A stretch of 64,000 nt of DNA from Chitinophagales bacterium (GTDB taxonomy: Bacteria; Bacteroidota; Bacteroidia; Chitinophagales; Saprospiraceae). Below the pieces are notes generated by a model. That model had not been told where the DNA came from. It was given only the letters and a program-made list of their open reading frames with translations, and ran no database searches. Within the stretch, counting starts at the first letter, position 1, and each line of letters begins with the position of its first letter. Position numbers and translations under genes: made by a program. The stretch lies in assembly GCA_017303475.1 (NCBI GenBank), contig JAFLBO010000001.1, positions 434,001-498,000 on the forward strand, written 5' to 3'. Positions 27,160-35,540 of the stretch are shown piece after piece.

Positions 27160-27306
27160 GGGGATACAATTGCAAATGGCAATTCTTTTGATATGTGTGG
27201 GCGTCTTTTTTTTCTGTTTAAACGTAAACGGGAATTTTAGAAACCCAAGAAGGGCACATGATTAAAGGAATAGCAATAGTAGTTCACCATTCCGATTTAC
27301 TTAATC

Positions 27307-30300
27307 ATGGCAGCAAAGCGTACAAGAAAACTTTTGGTCTGGGCAATTTGCCTCCAGAGTGCCTTGGTCTTCGGCCAAATCACTTTTCAAAAAACCTTTG
27401 GCGGTTCTGGTCAGGAAGTAGGCACCTTTGTGCTTGAAACTTCCAACGGTTATTTGGTTGCAGGTCATGTAACCAATACTGTCGGCAATCAGGACGGGCT
27501 TCTCCTTCGCCTGGACTCAAACGGTTCACCTGTTTGGCAAAAGCGTATTGGGGCCGGACAGGCGGATCTGTTTAAAGCCGCCGTGGCTACTCCGGATGGC
27601 GGCTTTGTAGCCGTTGGGGAAACCCGGAGCTTTGGCGCAGAAAGCTCTGATATTTTTATTGTCAAAATTGATGCCAATGGCAACTCAGTTTGGAATAAAA
27701 TTATCAATAATGGTACGACAGACGACATTTCTAACGCTATTCTTCTCCTTCCTGACGGTGGTTTTGTGATTTCCGGGGCTTCTTTCCCCATTGGATCCAA
27801 TAGCGCCCAAACCATCTTGCTGCGTCTTTCCAATACAGGAAATACCATATGGACCAAGGCTTATTCCAGCAACGTAGGCAACATACTTCAGTGCAACTAC
27901 GTTCAGGGCAACACCATTTATGCCAGCGGTGGTATGGACAGCGAAGCCGCATATGCCCAGATTAACCTCGAAAATGGCAATATTCTGAGCACTGTTCATT
28001 ATAAAGGCGCTTCATCTGAAGCTTTATATTTTCAGCAACCTACTGCAGATGGCAACCTGGTACTTGCAGACCATACCTGGTCTGCCAACACAGGCACTGA
28101 TATTGAGCTTTGGGTTCAAAAAATTAACCCAACATCAGGCCAGGCGCTCTGGTCAAAAGTGTACTACCGTATGGGTAACAACATCCGCGGCCGGATTGAA
28201 AAAATAAACGATGGCGGATTCCTGCTCACCCCTTACGACAACAGCAACAGCGCATCTGGTGATGCTTTACTGGCCAAAATTGACGGCAATGGGAATTTGA
28301 TCTGGTCTTATAATTATGGTGGACCTAACTCAGATCGATTGCTCAAAGCTGTTCAAACTGCCGATGGTGGTTTTATTGCGGTTGGCGATATTAAGTCGAA
28401 CAACAACAACACCGATTTGCTGATCATTAAAACTGATGCCAACGGCCTGATTCAAGGCGGGTGTCCAAGATCTGGTGGCATACTGGTAGCAGATTTCAAT
28501 ACGCCAAGTGCTGGTTTCTCCACAGGTATTACGGATTGGGTTCAAGCCAACACTGTTGCAATTACTCCACTTCCAATCAATTTATTGCCACAAAACATCA
28601 ACACTAGCCCTGCGCCGGTGGTTATGAAAACCATACCACTGTGCCCCAACCAAACATATACGATCAATGGCACTGCTTTTTTTGCGCCAAAAATGATCAC
28701 GGATACGCTTCAGAGCCTATCAGGTTGCGATACCGTTATACAGTACAACCTCACACTGAACCCTTACGTTACGGGCATTCATGTAATTGGACTCTGCGCT
28801 GGCGAGACCTATACGATAGACGGTGTAGCTTACACCGCTCCGGCTACTGTGGTCGATACTATTCCAACTTTACACGGTGGATGTGATACACTGTGCACCT
28901 TTGTACTCAAGGTTTGGGCTCAGCCAACCATTTCACAAACCATTTCTTTCTGCGAAGGAGAATCCGTGATGATTGGTGGTCAGGTGTATAACCAGCCTGG
29001 CGTAGTAAATGCCGTTTTGCCTTCTTCTACGGATGGATGTGATACGGCTGTAACTTATACGCTGATCCAGCGCCCGCGCCCAACTCAGGCTATTACTATT
29101 TCTTTTTGTCCGGGCGAATCTGTACTGATTGGTGGTCAGCAATATTCACAACCAGGTGTGGTTCTTTTCAATATGCCATCAACCAATGGCGGCTGCGATA
29201 CCACCATAACCTACACCCTGCAGCTGAAACCGCAACCCACCAAAACTAAACTTCACCGTTTCTGTCCGGGCGAATCTGTTACCATAGCTGGTCAAACTTA
29301 TCAGCAATCTACTACAGTAACAGAGCGTATTCCCTCCCTTACCAATGGTTGCGATACCATAGTAACCCACATCCTGGAACTCATGCCACAGGTTTCACGC
29401 AATGAAACACGAGGCTTCTGCCCGGGCGAGTCCATTACCATTGCAGGTCAGACCTACAACCAACCAGGTACCGTTATCGCCCATATTCCATCTGTAAATG
29501 GCGGCTGCGACACAATTGTAACCTACACGCTGGTATTGAATCAACAAGCTACCCGAGTTGAAACGCGCGGTTTTTGCCCAGGCGGATCAGTTACTATTGC
29601 TGGTCAGACTTACAATCAACCAGGTACCGTCATCGCCAATCTGCCTTCTACTGCCGGTGGATGTGATACCGTTGTAACTTACACACTTGAACTTAAACCA
29701 CAAGCAACCCGCGCTGAAACACGTGAATTCTGCCCGGGCGAGCAGGTTACCATCGCCGGCCAGGCATATAACCAGCCAGGTACTGTGATTGCCAACCTGC
29801 CATCCACAACAGGAGGCTGTGATACAGTGGTAACATACACCTTGCAATATCTGACTCCAGCACCATCTAATATTGCCATCAATTGTCCAAATAATATCAC
29901 TGTAGTACATTCACCCGGCACTCCACAGGCCATTGTTCAATATAACGACCCTGTAGCTGCAAGTGATTGTATCTGCCCCGGACTGGAATTGAGCAGAACC
30001 GCTGGTCCGGCGTCGGGTACCGGTTTTGCCCTGGGCTCCACACAGGTTTGTTTTATGGCTAAGGACCAGTGTGGACAAGAAAAACCATGCTGCTTTACCG
30101 TTAATGTACGAGAAGAATCTCCTTGCGATGTTAAAGTAAACGGTTGTTTAAAGTACGAGTTGCTTAGCATTACCGCCGATGCAGGTAAAAATTACACTTA
30201 CAGTATCCGTGTAACCAATTCCTGCGCCAGCAAAATGGTGTACACCGCCATTCAGGTACCAGATGCAATGGTAGCGCTCGAACCAGCCAACAACTCTATT

Positions 30301-30840
30301 TATACTGGTATCGACGGTCGTCAGTACATTGTTCGCAGCCCTAATTTCACACCAATGTATTCGATCAGGTTTAAATCTACCACGGATAGCATTGCCAACG
30401 GACAATCTGAAATTTTCCAATACACTTTGCCGGCTCAAGCTGATGTTACGTACATCAACATCACTTCCCGCCTGGCTAACCAGACATATTACGAAGCGCA
30501 TCTGAACACTTTCAATTGCCCGGTAGGCACTACACCAACGCTTAGCAGGCCATCTCAAAATCGTGATTTTAATCAGACATCTACACAAAACTCCCTTTTA
30601 CTGTTCCCTAATCCAAGTTCAGGCGTGGTTTACGCCGACTTGTCAGACTGGAATGGACAAAAACTTCAGATCCACATCAACAACACACAAGGTCAAATGG
30701 TGCATCAGTTGAGCCATACCGCTCAGGAGGATTTACTGCGCCTTGATCTGCCACAAGGACTTTCCAATGGTATTTACTTCCTGGAAATCCAGTCCGAAAA
30801 AGGCGAACGTGAAGTACTGAGGTTTATGTTGCAACGTTAA
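27307..30840 (+). CDS. Repeat-rich secreted protein with HYR-like domain and T9SS sorting tail
   Basis: 1177 residues: signal peptide (to about 23, VFGQ); a propeller-like N-terminal half (about 25-390) with repeated TxDGGFxAVG and IKIDANGN-like units; eight tandem units of about 51 residues (about 445-850), each with FCPGESVTIAGQTY near the start and GGCDTVVTYTL near the end, so two cysteines per unit; an HYR-like domain (about 852-935, INCPNNITVVHSPG, GSTQVCFMAKDQCGQ); a DUF11-like stretch; and a C-terminal type-A T9SS tail (LFPNPSSGVVYADLSDW ... GIYFLEIQSEKGE). It is predicted to be exported by T9SS and anchored to or released from the surface. The role is probably adhesive, by inference. 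Confidence 0.88.
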   Translation: MAAKRTRKLLVWAICLQSALVFGQITFQKTFGGSGQEVGTFVLETSNGYLVAGHVTNTVGNQDGLLLRLDSNGSPVWQKRIGAGQADLFKAAVATPDGGFVAVGETRSFGAESSDIFIVKIDANGNSVWNKIINNGTTDDISNAILLLPDGGFVISGASFPIGSNSAQTILLRLSNTGNTIWTKAYSSNVGNILQCNYVQGNTIYASGGMDSEAAYAQINLENGNILSTVHYKGASSEALYFQQPTADGNLVLADHTWSANTGTDIELWVQKINPTSGQALWSKVYYRMGNNIRGRIEKINDGGFLLTPYDNSNSASGDALLAKIDGNGNLIWSYNYGGPNSDRLLKAVQTADGGFIAVGDIKSNNNNTDLLIIKTDANGLIQGGCPRSGGILVADFNTPSAGFSTGITDWVQANTVAITPLPINLLPQNINTSPAPVVMKTIPLCPNQTYTINGTAFFAPKMITDTLQSLSGCDTVIQYNLTLNPYVTGIHVIGLCAGETYTIDGVAYTAPATVVDTIPTLHGGCDTLCTFVLKVWAQPTISQTISFCEGESVMIGGQVYNQPGVVNAVLPSSTDGCDTAVTYTLIQRPRPTQAITISFCPGESVLIGGQQYSQPGVVLFNMPSTNGGCDTTITYTLQLKPQPTKTKLHRFCPGESVTIAGQTYQQSTTVTERIPSLTNGCDTIVTHILELMPQVSRNETRGFCPGESITIAGQTYNQPGTVIAHIPSVNGGCDTIVTYTLVLNQQATRVETRGFCPGGSVTIAGQTYNQPGTVIANLPSTAGGCDTVVTYTLELKPQATRAETREFCPGEQVTIAGQAYNQPGTVIANLPSTTGGCDTVVTYTLQYLTPAPSNIAINCPNNITVVHSPGTPQAIVQYNDPVAASDCICPGLELSRTAGPASGTGFALGSTQVCFMAKDQCGQEKPCCFTVNVREESPCDVKVNGCLKYELLSITADAGKNYTYSIRVTNSCASKMVYTAIQVPDAMVALEPANNSIYTGIDGRQYIVRSPNFTPMYSIRFKSTTDSIANGQSEIFQYTLPAQADVTYINITSRLANQTYYEAHLNTFNCPVGTTPTLSRPSQNRDFNQTSTQNSLLLFPNPSSGVVYADLSDWNGQKLQIHINNTQGQMVHQLSHTAQEDLLRLDLPQGLSNGIYFLEIQSEKGEREVLRFMLQR
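28640..29850 (+). repeat. Eight tandem approx. 153 bp repeats within the T9SS protein gene
   Basis: Units recur every 150-156 bp and encode F-C-P-G-E ... G-G-C-D-T modules. The last three to four units are the most alike at DNA and protein level (GQTYNQPGTVIANLPST), while the first two diverge, which points to recent duplication at the 3' end. Confidence 0.85.
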
Positions 30841-30864
30841 TTGACAGGTAATACTTTCACACCA

Positions 30865-30900
30865 CCCCTTGTCTGATTTTCAGGCAAGGGGTTCTTTTTT
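30865..30900 (+). terminator. Terminator of the T9SS protein gene
   Basis: Eleven-pair stem ccccttgtctg/caggcaagggg with one G-U pair, loop atttt, then ttctttttt; 24 bp after the stop codon. The longest frame of the next gene would start inside this hairpin. Confidence 0.85.
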
Positions 30901-30943
30901 GAACCAATTGCCGTATTTGCCGTTCTTGCACCAAATTTATTTC

Positions 30944-31684
30944 ATGGCAGCACGGATTTCATTCCTTATTCTATTCGGACTCTTATCCACCGGCATGTTT
31001 AGTCAAACTACATCTGGTCGTGCTGCCATTACATCAGATTCATTGAAGATGAAAATTGAAATTTGGAGCGATGTCGTTTGCCCCTTTTGCTATATTGGCA
31101 AAAGAAAACTGGAGCAAGCCCTGGAGCAATTCCCCGAGCGGGATCAGGTAGAAATTGTTTGGAAAAGTTTTCAACTCGATCCCGGAACCCCTTCCAATGG
31201 TGGCAATTATTTGCAACACCTGTCTGAAAGGAAGGGCTGGAGTATGGATTATACCAAACAGGCAACTGCACAGGTAACACAAATGGCTGCCGAGGTAGGG
31301 TTAACCTACCACCTGGACAAGGCTATTTTAGCCAATTCGTTTGATGCACACCGACTGGCGCACGTGGCAGCAAAGCATGGATTGCAAGATAAAGCCTCCG
31401 AAGCTCTGTTTAAAGCACATTTTGTAGAAGGCAAGGATATTGCCAAGCACCAAACACTTATAGAGATTGGACAATCCATTGGCTTGGATACTGCTGAAAT
31501 CAAAAATGCGTTGGAAAACAAACTTTATGAGGCAGAAATTAACCAGGAAATAGCAGAAGCCCAGGCGCTGCGTATTTCGGGGGTGCCGTTTTTTGTATTC
31601 GACCGCAAGTTTGCCGTTTCAGGTGCGCAAGACAGCAGTGTGTTTTTACAAACGCTGCAACGCGCACAGGAAGCACGCCAATGA
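30944..31684 (+). CDS. FrnE-like DsbA-family oxidoreductase with signal peptide
   Basis: 246 residues from the ATG at 30944 (MAARISFLILFGLLSTGMFSQ), giving a signal peptide; a longer frame from 30869 starts in the terminator hairpin and is rejected. The body is a DsbA-family thioredoxin fold of the FrnE type: IEIWSDVVCPFCYIGKRKLE with the active-site CPFC (about 40-50), the GLTYHLDKAILANSFDAHRL helical insertion (about 118-137) and the cis-Pro loop RISGVPFFVFDRKFAVSGAQ (about 215). FrnE proteins are disulfide oxidoreductases normally found in the cytoplasm; an exported form would act on periplasmic or surface proteins. If translation began at the internal Met before KIEIWSD it would be the ordinary cytoplasmic form. 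It converges with the FGE-fold gene. Confidence 0.85.
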   Translation: MAARISFLILFGLLSTGMFSQTTSGRAAITSDSLKMKIEIWSDVVCPFCYIGKRKLEQALEQFPERDQVEIVWKSFQLDPGTPSNGGNYLQHLSERKGWSMDYTKQATAQVTQMAAEVGLTYHLDKAILANSFDAHRLAHVAAKHGLQDKASEALFKAHFVEGKDIAKHQTLIEIGQSIGLDTAEIKNALENKLYEAEINQEIAEAQALRISGVPFFVFDRKFAVSGAQDSSVFLQTLQRAQEARQ

Positions 31685-31692
31685 TTTGATTA

Positions 31693-32667
31693 TCAGTCTT
31701 TTATTGCCTTTGCGAAAAAAGCGTCACGCTGTTCTTTCGTAACCGGCTTCTCTTCGCGTATTATTCTGAAACCAACAAATGGGGAATCCGGATTCCACCA
31801 TTTGCTCTTGGGTATTTGTGGGTCACGCGCCTGCCATTTAGGGTCGCTTTTTCTTCTGTTTGCACAACGTAGTTGAGGCGTATAATCCTCGAAACCGCCT
31901 CCCTTGACCGTTCTGGAATGCTTTTTCAAGGGAAATATCATAGGATTTACACTGGAAGAATCCAGCATGGTAAAGTATTGATCAGCGTAAAAATCCAGGG
32001 TCCATTCCGCCACATTGCCGTGCATATCAAATAATCCCCAGGCATTGGGCTTTTTTGTGCCAACTTTTTGATAAGAACCTGAACTGTTATCATAAAACCA
32101 GGCATATTGATCTGCTTCGCCGGGTTTTTCACCCCAGGAAAATGCGGTTGAGCCGCCAGCCCGGCAAGCATATTCCCATTCTGCCTCTGTTGGCAACCGG
32201 TAAAAATCGCCTGTTTTATCGCTCAACCATTGACAATAACGCATGGCAGCCTGTTGTGTCATGGTAGCTGCCGGGAAACCTCCTGCGCGGCCGCGCCCAT
32301 AGGTAAAATCAAAATAGGGTGGGGTAGGACGGGCAATGGCATCAGCGCTAAATGGCACATTATTTTTTGCGGTATCAGCATCCATATGGCGAAACTGAAA
32401 GCAATAAAATTCATCCCAGGTTACCTCACAAACACCCATCCAGAATCCATCGAGGCTTACTTCATGGTAGCCCTCATTTTCGCCCCTGCCTGGTTCTGAG
32501 GGTTTGCTCCCCATTATAAATTTGCCAGCCGGCAGGTGTGCCATTTGAAATGAAACGCTAGTCCCTGGAATTGTAACATTTTCTTTATCAATGTTTTGTG
32601 CAATAGATGCTGGCGCATTAACCAATATCGATATCCAAACGAGCGAAGTGCAGCAGAAAAGTTTCAT
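31693..32667 (-). CDS. Exported formylglycine-generating-enzyme-fold (SUMF1/PvdO-like) protein
   Basis: 324 residues with a signal peptide (to about 24, SIAQ). The FGE-sulfatase domain runs from about 35 to 310: PAGKFIMGSKPSEPGRGENE at the start, EVTWDEFYCF, the core RLPTEAEWEYACRAGGST (about 155-172), DMHGNVAEWTLDFY (about 215) and a C-terminal FVGFRIIRE. The cysteine pair that does the oxidation in true formylglycine-generating enzymes is not seen: the corresponding region reads RCANRRKSDPKW with a single Cys. It is therefore more likely one of the many Bacteroidota proteins that use this fold for binding or other chemistry, as in gliding/T9SS-associated GldK/PorK relatives. No sulfatase gene is nearby. 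Confidence 0.82.
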   Translation of the reverse strand: MKLFCCTSLVWISILVNAPASIAQNIDKENVTIPGTSVSFQMAHLPAGKFIMGSKPSEPGRGENEGYHEVSLDGFWMGVCEVTWDEFYCFQFRHMDADTAKNNVPFSADAIARPTPPYFDFTYGRGRAGGFPAATMTQQAAMRYCQWLSDKTGDFYRLPTEAEWEYACRAGGSTAFSWGEKPGEADQYAWFYDNSSGSYQKVGTKKPNAWGLFDMHGNVAEWTLDFYADQYFTMLDSSSVNPMIFPLKKHSRTVKGGGFEDYTPQLRCANRRKSDPKWQARDPQIPKSKWWNPDSPFVGFRIIREEKPVTKEQRDAFFAKAIKD

Positions 32668-32730
32668 ACTTTACATTAATTGAGGCCGCAAAATACCTGA
32701 TGTTTGCATTCAAGTCGTGAATAAATTGGT

Positions 32731-33576
32731 ATGGTCAACCTTAACGGTCAAATATTTTCAGCATTGCCGCCCGAACTTGAGCAGGTTCAACGTGCCTTTT
32801 TTTATGGCGACGGCTTGTTTGAAACCATACGAAGTTATCAAGGCCAATTGCCATTTTGGGATTTACATCAAAACAGGTTGCAACGTGGCATGGACCAATT
32901 AGGCCTGGAATGGGCTGACGGTTTTTCCAGCGATCAACTAATAGCCGAAATCCGGAAAATGAAGGTAGATAACGCCCGAATCAGGATAACTGTCTGGCGA
33001 TCTGCGGGCGGACTTTACATGCCCAAAAACCATCTGGCTCAATTTCTGATCAGCACACAAGCGCTTCCTTCTATCTGGCAACCCTGGCTGGATGAAGGAC
33101 TTAAGGTTTGTTTTTGTGATTCGGTTCGGATGCCTATTGACCAATATTCTGGCCTGAAATGGCTGGGCGGTATGCGTTATGTAGCAGCAGCCCGGGAAGT
33201 GGAACAAAAGGGTGCTCAGGAAGGATTGTTGTTTAATTCTGCAAACAGAATTTGCGAGACCGTGAGCAGCAATTTATACTGGGTGAGCGGTGGCAAATTG
33301 TTTTATCCAGCAACAGGAGAAGGACAAGTGACAGGTACTTTCCAGACATATTTGACAGATTTATTGACCAGAAATGGCTGGAATCCAACCCCCAAGCGCT
33401 GCATTCAGGAGGATATTCTGGAGGCTGAAGAAATTTTGCTCACCAATGCCATCCAGGGTATACGCTGGGTAGCTGAACTGGATGAACGAAAACTTAGGAA
33501 CAGCATTTCAGCACAGGTTTATGAACTGTTCAAACAGGACTTGACCCAAAAAATAAATTGGAATGGATATATCTAA
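32731..33576 (+). CDS. PLP-dependent class IV aminotransferase (PabC/IlvE-like)
   Basis: 281 residues. Fold-type IV PLP enzyme; members include branched-chain aminotransferase, D-amino-acid aminotransferase and 4-amino-4-deoxychorismate lyase. Visible features: FFYGDGLFETIRSYQGQLPF (about 28-47), the presumed Schiff-base Lys in GLKWLGGMRYVAAAREVE (about 148-165), an NRICETVSSNLYWVSGGKL phosphate-binding stretch (about 173-191) and EAEEILLTNAIQGIRWV (about 232). The PLP-site wording ETVSSN and ITNAIQGI, plus the short length, lean towards the PabC/deoxychorismate-lyase side, but this cannot be settled by eye. It lies just upstream of accC with 68 bp between them. Confidence 0.8.
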   Translation: MVNLNGQIFSALPPELEQVQRAFFYGDGLFETIRSYQGQLPFWDLHQNRLQRGMDQLGLEWADGFSSDQLIAEIRKMKVDNARIRITVWRSAGGLYMPKNHLAQFLISTQALPSIWQPWLDEGLKVCFCDSVRMPIDQYSGLKWLGGMRYVAAAREVEQKGAQEGLLFNSANRICETVSSNLYWVSGGKLFYPATGEGQVTGTFQTYLTDLLTRNGWNPTPKRCIQEDILEAEEILLTNAIQGIRWVAELDERKLRNSISAQVYELFKQDLTQKINWNGYI

Positions 33577-33631
33577 GGCGTTTGTCAATAAAAGTTAAGG
33601 CTACGCCAATCTTCTATATTGATTCCCTTCT

Positions 33632-33639
33632 TTTCTTTG
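33632..33639 (+). promoter_or_regulatory. Possible -7 box TTTCTTTG of accC, 5 nt before the start codon
   Basis: TTTCTTTGCG differs from TAnnTTTG at one position and ends 5 nt before the accC ATG at 33645. It is listed because the spacing repeats what is seen at lhgO, dusB, UbiA, MBOAT and the his leader. Confidence 0.35.
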
Positions 33640-33644
33640 CGTTT

Positions 33645-35087
33645 ATGAAAAAGATTCTAGTTGCCAACCGTGGTGAAATTGCGCTCCGTGTAATGCGAAC
33701 AGCCCGCAAAATGGGCATTGCTACCGTTGCTGTATTCTCAGAGGCCGATCGCCACTCACCACATGTGCGCTTTGCGGATGAAGCGGTATTATTGGGACCT
33801 GCGCCATCAGCTCAGAGCTATTTGCGTGGGGAGAAAATCATAGAAGCTGCCAAACGACTGGGAGTGGATGGTATTCACCCAGGCTATGGTTTTTTGAGTG
33901 AGAATGCCGGTTTTGCACGTATGGTGCAGGAGGCTGGCATTGCCTTTATTGGACCCAATCCGGAGAGTATAGAAGTTATGGGTAGCAAATTAGCAGCTAA
34001 AGAAGCCGCTAAAAAGTTTAATGTGCCCATGGTACCTGGCATAGAAGAAGCCATTACAGATGTGCAAATGGCCAAAGAAATTGGCCGCAGGGTAGGGTAT
34101 CCCATCCTGATTAAAGCATCGGCTGGTGGTGGAGGTAAGGGCATGCGGATTGTAGAACGTGAAGAAGATACCCAGGAACAAATGGAACGTGCCATTTCCG
34201 AAGCTATGTCGGCCTTTGGTGATGGCGCCGTGTTTATTGAGAAATATGTTACGGGTCCAAGGCACGTTGAAGTGCAAATAATGGCCGACACCCACGGCAA
34301 TACGGTTTATCTGTTTGAACGGGAGTGTAGTATTCAACGCCGCCACCAAAAGGTAGTGGAAGAAGCGCCATCAGCTATCCTGACACCCGAAATGCGACGG
34401 GCTATGGGTGAAGCCGCAGTTCGGGTAGCACAATCCTGCAATTATGTAGGGGCTGGCACGGTGGAATTTCTGGTAGATTCTACCCGTAATTTTTATTTTC
34501 TGGAAATGAACACCCGATTGCAGGTGGAGCATCCGGTAACAGAAATGATTTCCGGGCTCGATCTCGTAGAATGGCAGATAAGGGTAGCCCGAGGTGAAAA
34601 GCTGGACTTCAAACAGGAGGATCTGCGGATCAATGGTCACGCTTTGGAGCTCCGGGTTTATGCAGAAGATCCATTGAATAATTTCCTTCCATCTGTAGGT
34701 AAACTGGAAAAATACCGTATTCCTGAAGGCCCCGGTATTCGGGTGGATGGCGGTTTTGAAGAAGGCATGGAAGTGCCTATTTATTACGATCCGATGCTGG
34801 CCAAGCTGGTAGTACATGGCGCCACTCGCTCAGAAGCTATTCAGAAAATGAAAGAGGCCATTGCGCAATATGAAGTAGAAGGCGTAGCAACTACCCTGCC
34901 ATTCGGTCGTTTTGTGCTGGACCACCCTGCTTTTGTAAGTGGCGATTTCGACACCCATTTTGTGCAGCATTATTATACTCCGGAAATGCTCATCAACAGC
35001 CAAAAAGACGGCGCCGAAATAGCGGCACTGCTCGGCCTGAGATTACATCTCGAGCAGAAGAAGAAACTGACTGTTCCGAATGGGTAG
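33645..35087 (+). CDS. accC: Biotin carboxylase (acetyl/propionyl-CoA carboxylase AccC subunit)
   Basis: 480 residues from the ATG at 33645 (MKKILVANRGEIALRVMRTA), the canonical start; the longer frame from 33558 overlaps the previous gene. ATP-dependent carboxylation of biotin on a carrier protein. Domains: biotin carboxylase N-terminal (1-110, with GIHPGYGFLSENAGFARM), ATP-grasp (about 115-320, KASAGGGGKGMRIV glycine loop, ECSIQRRHQKVVEEAPS, EMNTRLQVEHPVTEM) and C-terminal (about 335-445, GHALELRVYAEDP and YYDPMLAKLVVHG). The carrier protein (accB) and carboxyltransferase are not adjacent, so whether it serves acetyl-CoA or a propionyl-CoA/other carboxylase is open. A large heptamer array begins 12 bp after its stop. 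Confidence 0.95.
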   Translation: MKKILVANRGEIALRVMRTARKMGIATVAVFSEADRHSPHVRFADEAVLLGPAPSAQSYLRGEKIIEAAKRLGVDGIHPGYGFLSENAGFARMVQEAGIAFIGPNPESIEVMGSKLAAKEAAKKFNVPMVPGIEEAITDVQMAKEIGRRVGYPILIKASAGGGGKGMRIVEREEDTQEQMERAISEAMSAFGDGAVFIEKYVTGPRHVEVQIMADTHGNTVYLFERECSIQRRHQKVVEEAPSAILTPEMRRAMGEAAVRVAQSCNYVGAGTVEFLVDSTRNFYFLEMNTRLQVEHPVTEMISGLDLVEWQIRVARGEKLDFKQEDLRINGHALELRVYAEDPLNNFLPSVGKLEKYRIPEGPGIRVDGGFEEGMEVPIYYDPMLAKLVVHGATRSEAIQKMKEAIAQYEVEGVATTLPFGRFVLDHPAFVSGDFDTHFVQHYYTPEMLINSQKDGAEIAALLGLRLHLEQKKKLTVPNG

Positions 35088-35098
35088 GTGGGGTGGAG

Positions 35099-35499
35099 GT
35101 CATTTTGAAAGTCATTTTGAAAGTCATTTTGAAAGTCATTTAAGTCATTTAAGTCATTTAAGTCATTTAAGTCATTTAGAAGGCCATTTCCTGCCGTGCC
35201 CTCAAAATCCAAATGACCTAAATGACTTTCCAAATGACCTAAATGACTTTCCAAATGACCTAAATGACTTTCCAAATGACCTAAATGACTTTCCAAATGA
35301 CCTAAATGACTTTCTAAATGACCTAAATGACTTTCTAAATGACCTAAATGACTTTCTAAATGACTTTCTAAATGACTCAAATGACTTTCTAAATGACTCA
35401 AATGACTTTCTAAATGACTCAAATGACTTTCTAAATGACTCAAATGACTTTCTAAATGACTCAAATGACTTTCTAAATGACTCAAATGACCTAATTGAC
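35099..35499. repeat. Inverted array of TGAC heptamers between accC and dusB
   Basis: The left arm (35099-35190) has eight perfect GTCATTT heptamers spaced 12,12,12,9,9,9,9 bp and a degenerate ninth. The right arm (35211-35499) has 27 perfect AAATGAC heptamers, the exact reverse complement, spaced alternately 9 and 12 bp, i.e. a 21 bp unit, plus one degenerate end copy. About 25 bp of unique sequence separates the arms. The spacer types also complement: TGAAA in the left arm against TTTCC/TTTCT in the right. Both strands stay open for translation through the array only because 9, 12 and 21 are multiples of three; the resulting peptides (SHL/ESHL and NDLNDFP repeats) look like by-products. It could fold into a long imperfect hairpin or be a multi-site protein-binding region. 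Confidence 0.95.
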
Positions 35500-35528
35500 C
35501 TAAATCTGTAAATTATCTTTTTTTTCCC

Positions 35529-35536
35529 GAAATTTG
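35529..35536 (+). promoter_or_regulatory. Possible -7 box GAAATTTG of dusB, 4 nt before the start codon
   Basis: GAAATTTGCCCC then the ATG at 35541; one mismatch to TAnnTTTG, preceded by a T-run at 35517-35525. Spacing to the ATG is the same 4 nt as at lhgO. Confidence 0.4.
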
Positions 35537-35540
35537 CCCC

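Noticed and set aside
30869..30943. Longer start of the FrnE-like gene
   Set aside because: It begins inside the terminator hairpin of the preceding gene; the ATG at 30944 gives a clean signal peptide.
35099..35499. CRISPR array
   Set aside because: Units are 7 bp with 2-5 bp spacers, not 24-40 bp repeats with unique spacers; no cas genes are present.
34973..35511. Long open frames on both strands through the heptamer array (SHL-rich on minus, NDLNDFP-rich on plus)
   Set aside because: They are open only because the repeat periods 9, 12 and 21 are multiples of three; both overlap accC and neither has a start context or domain.
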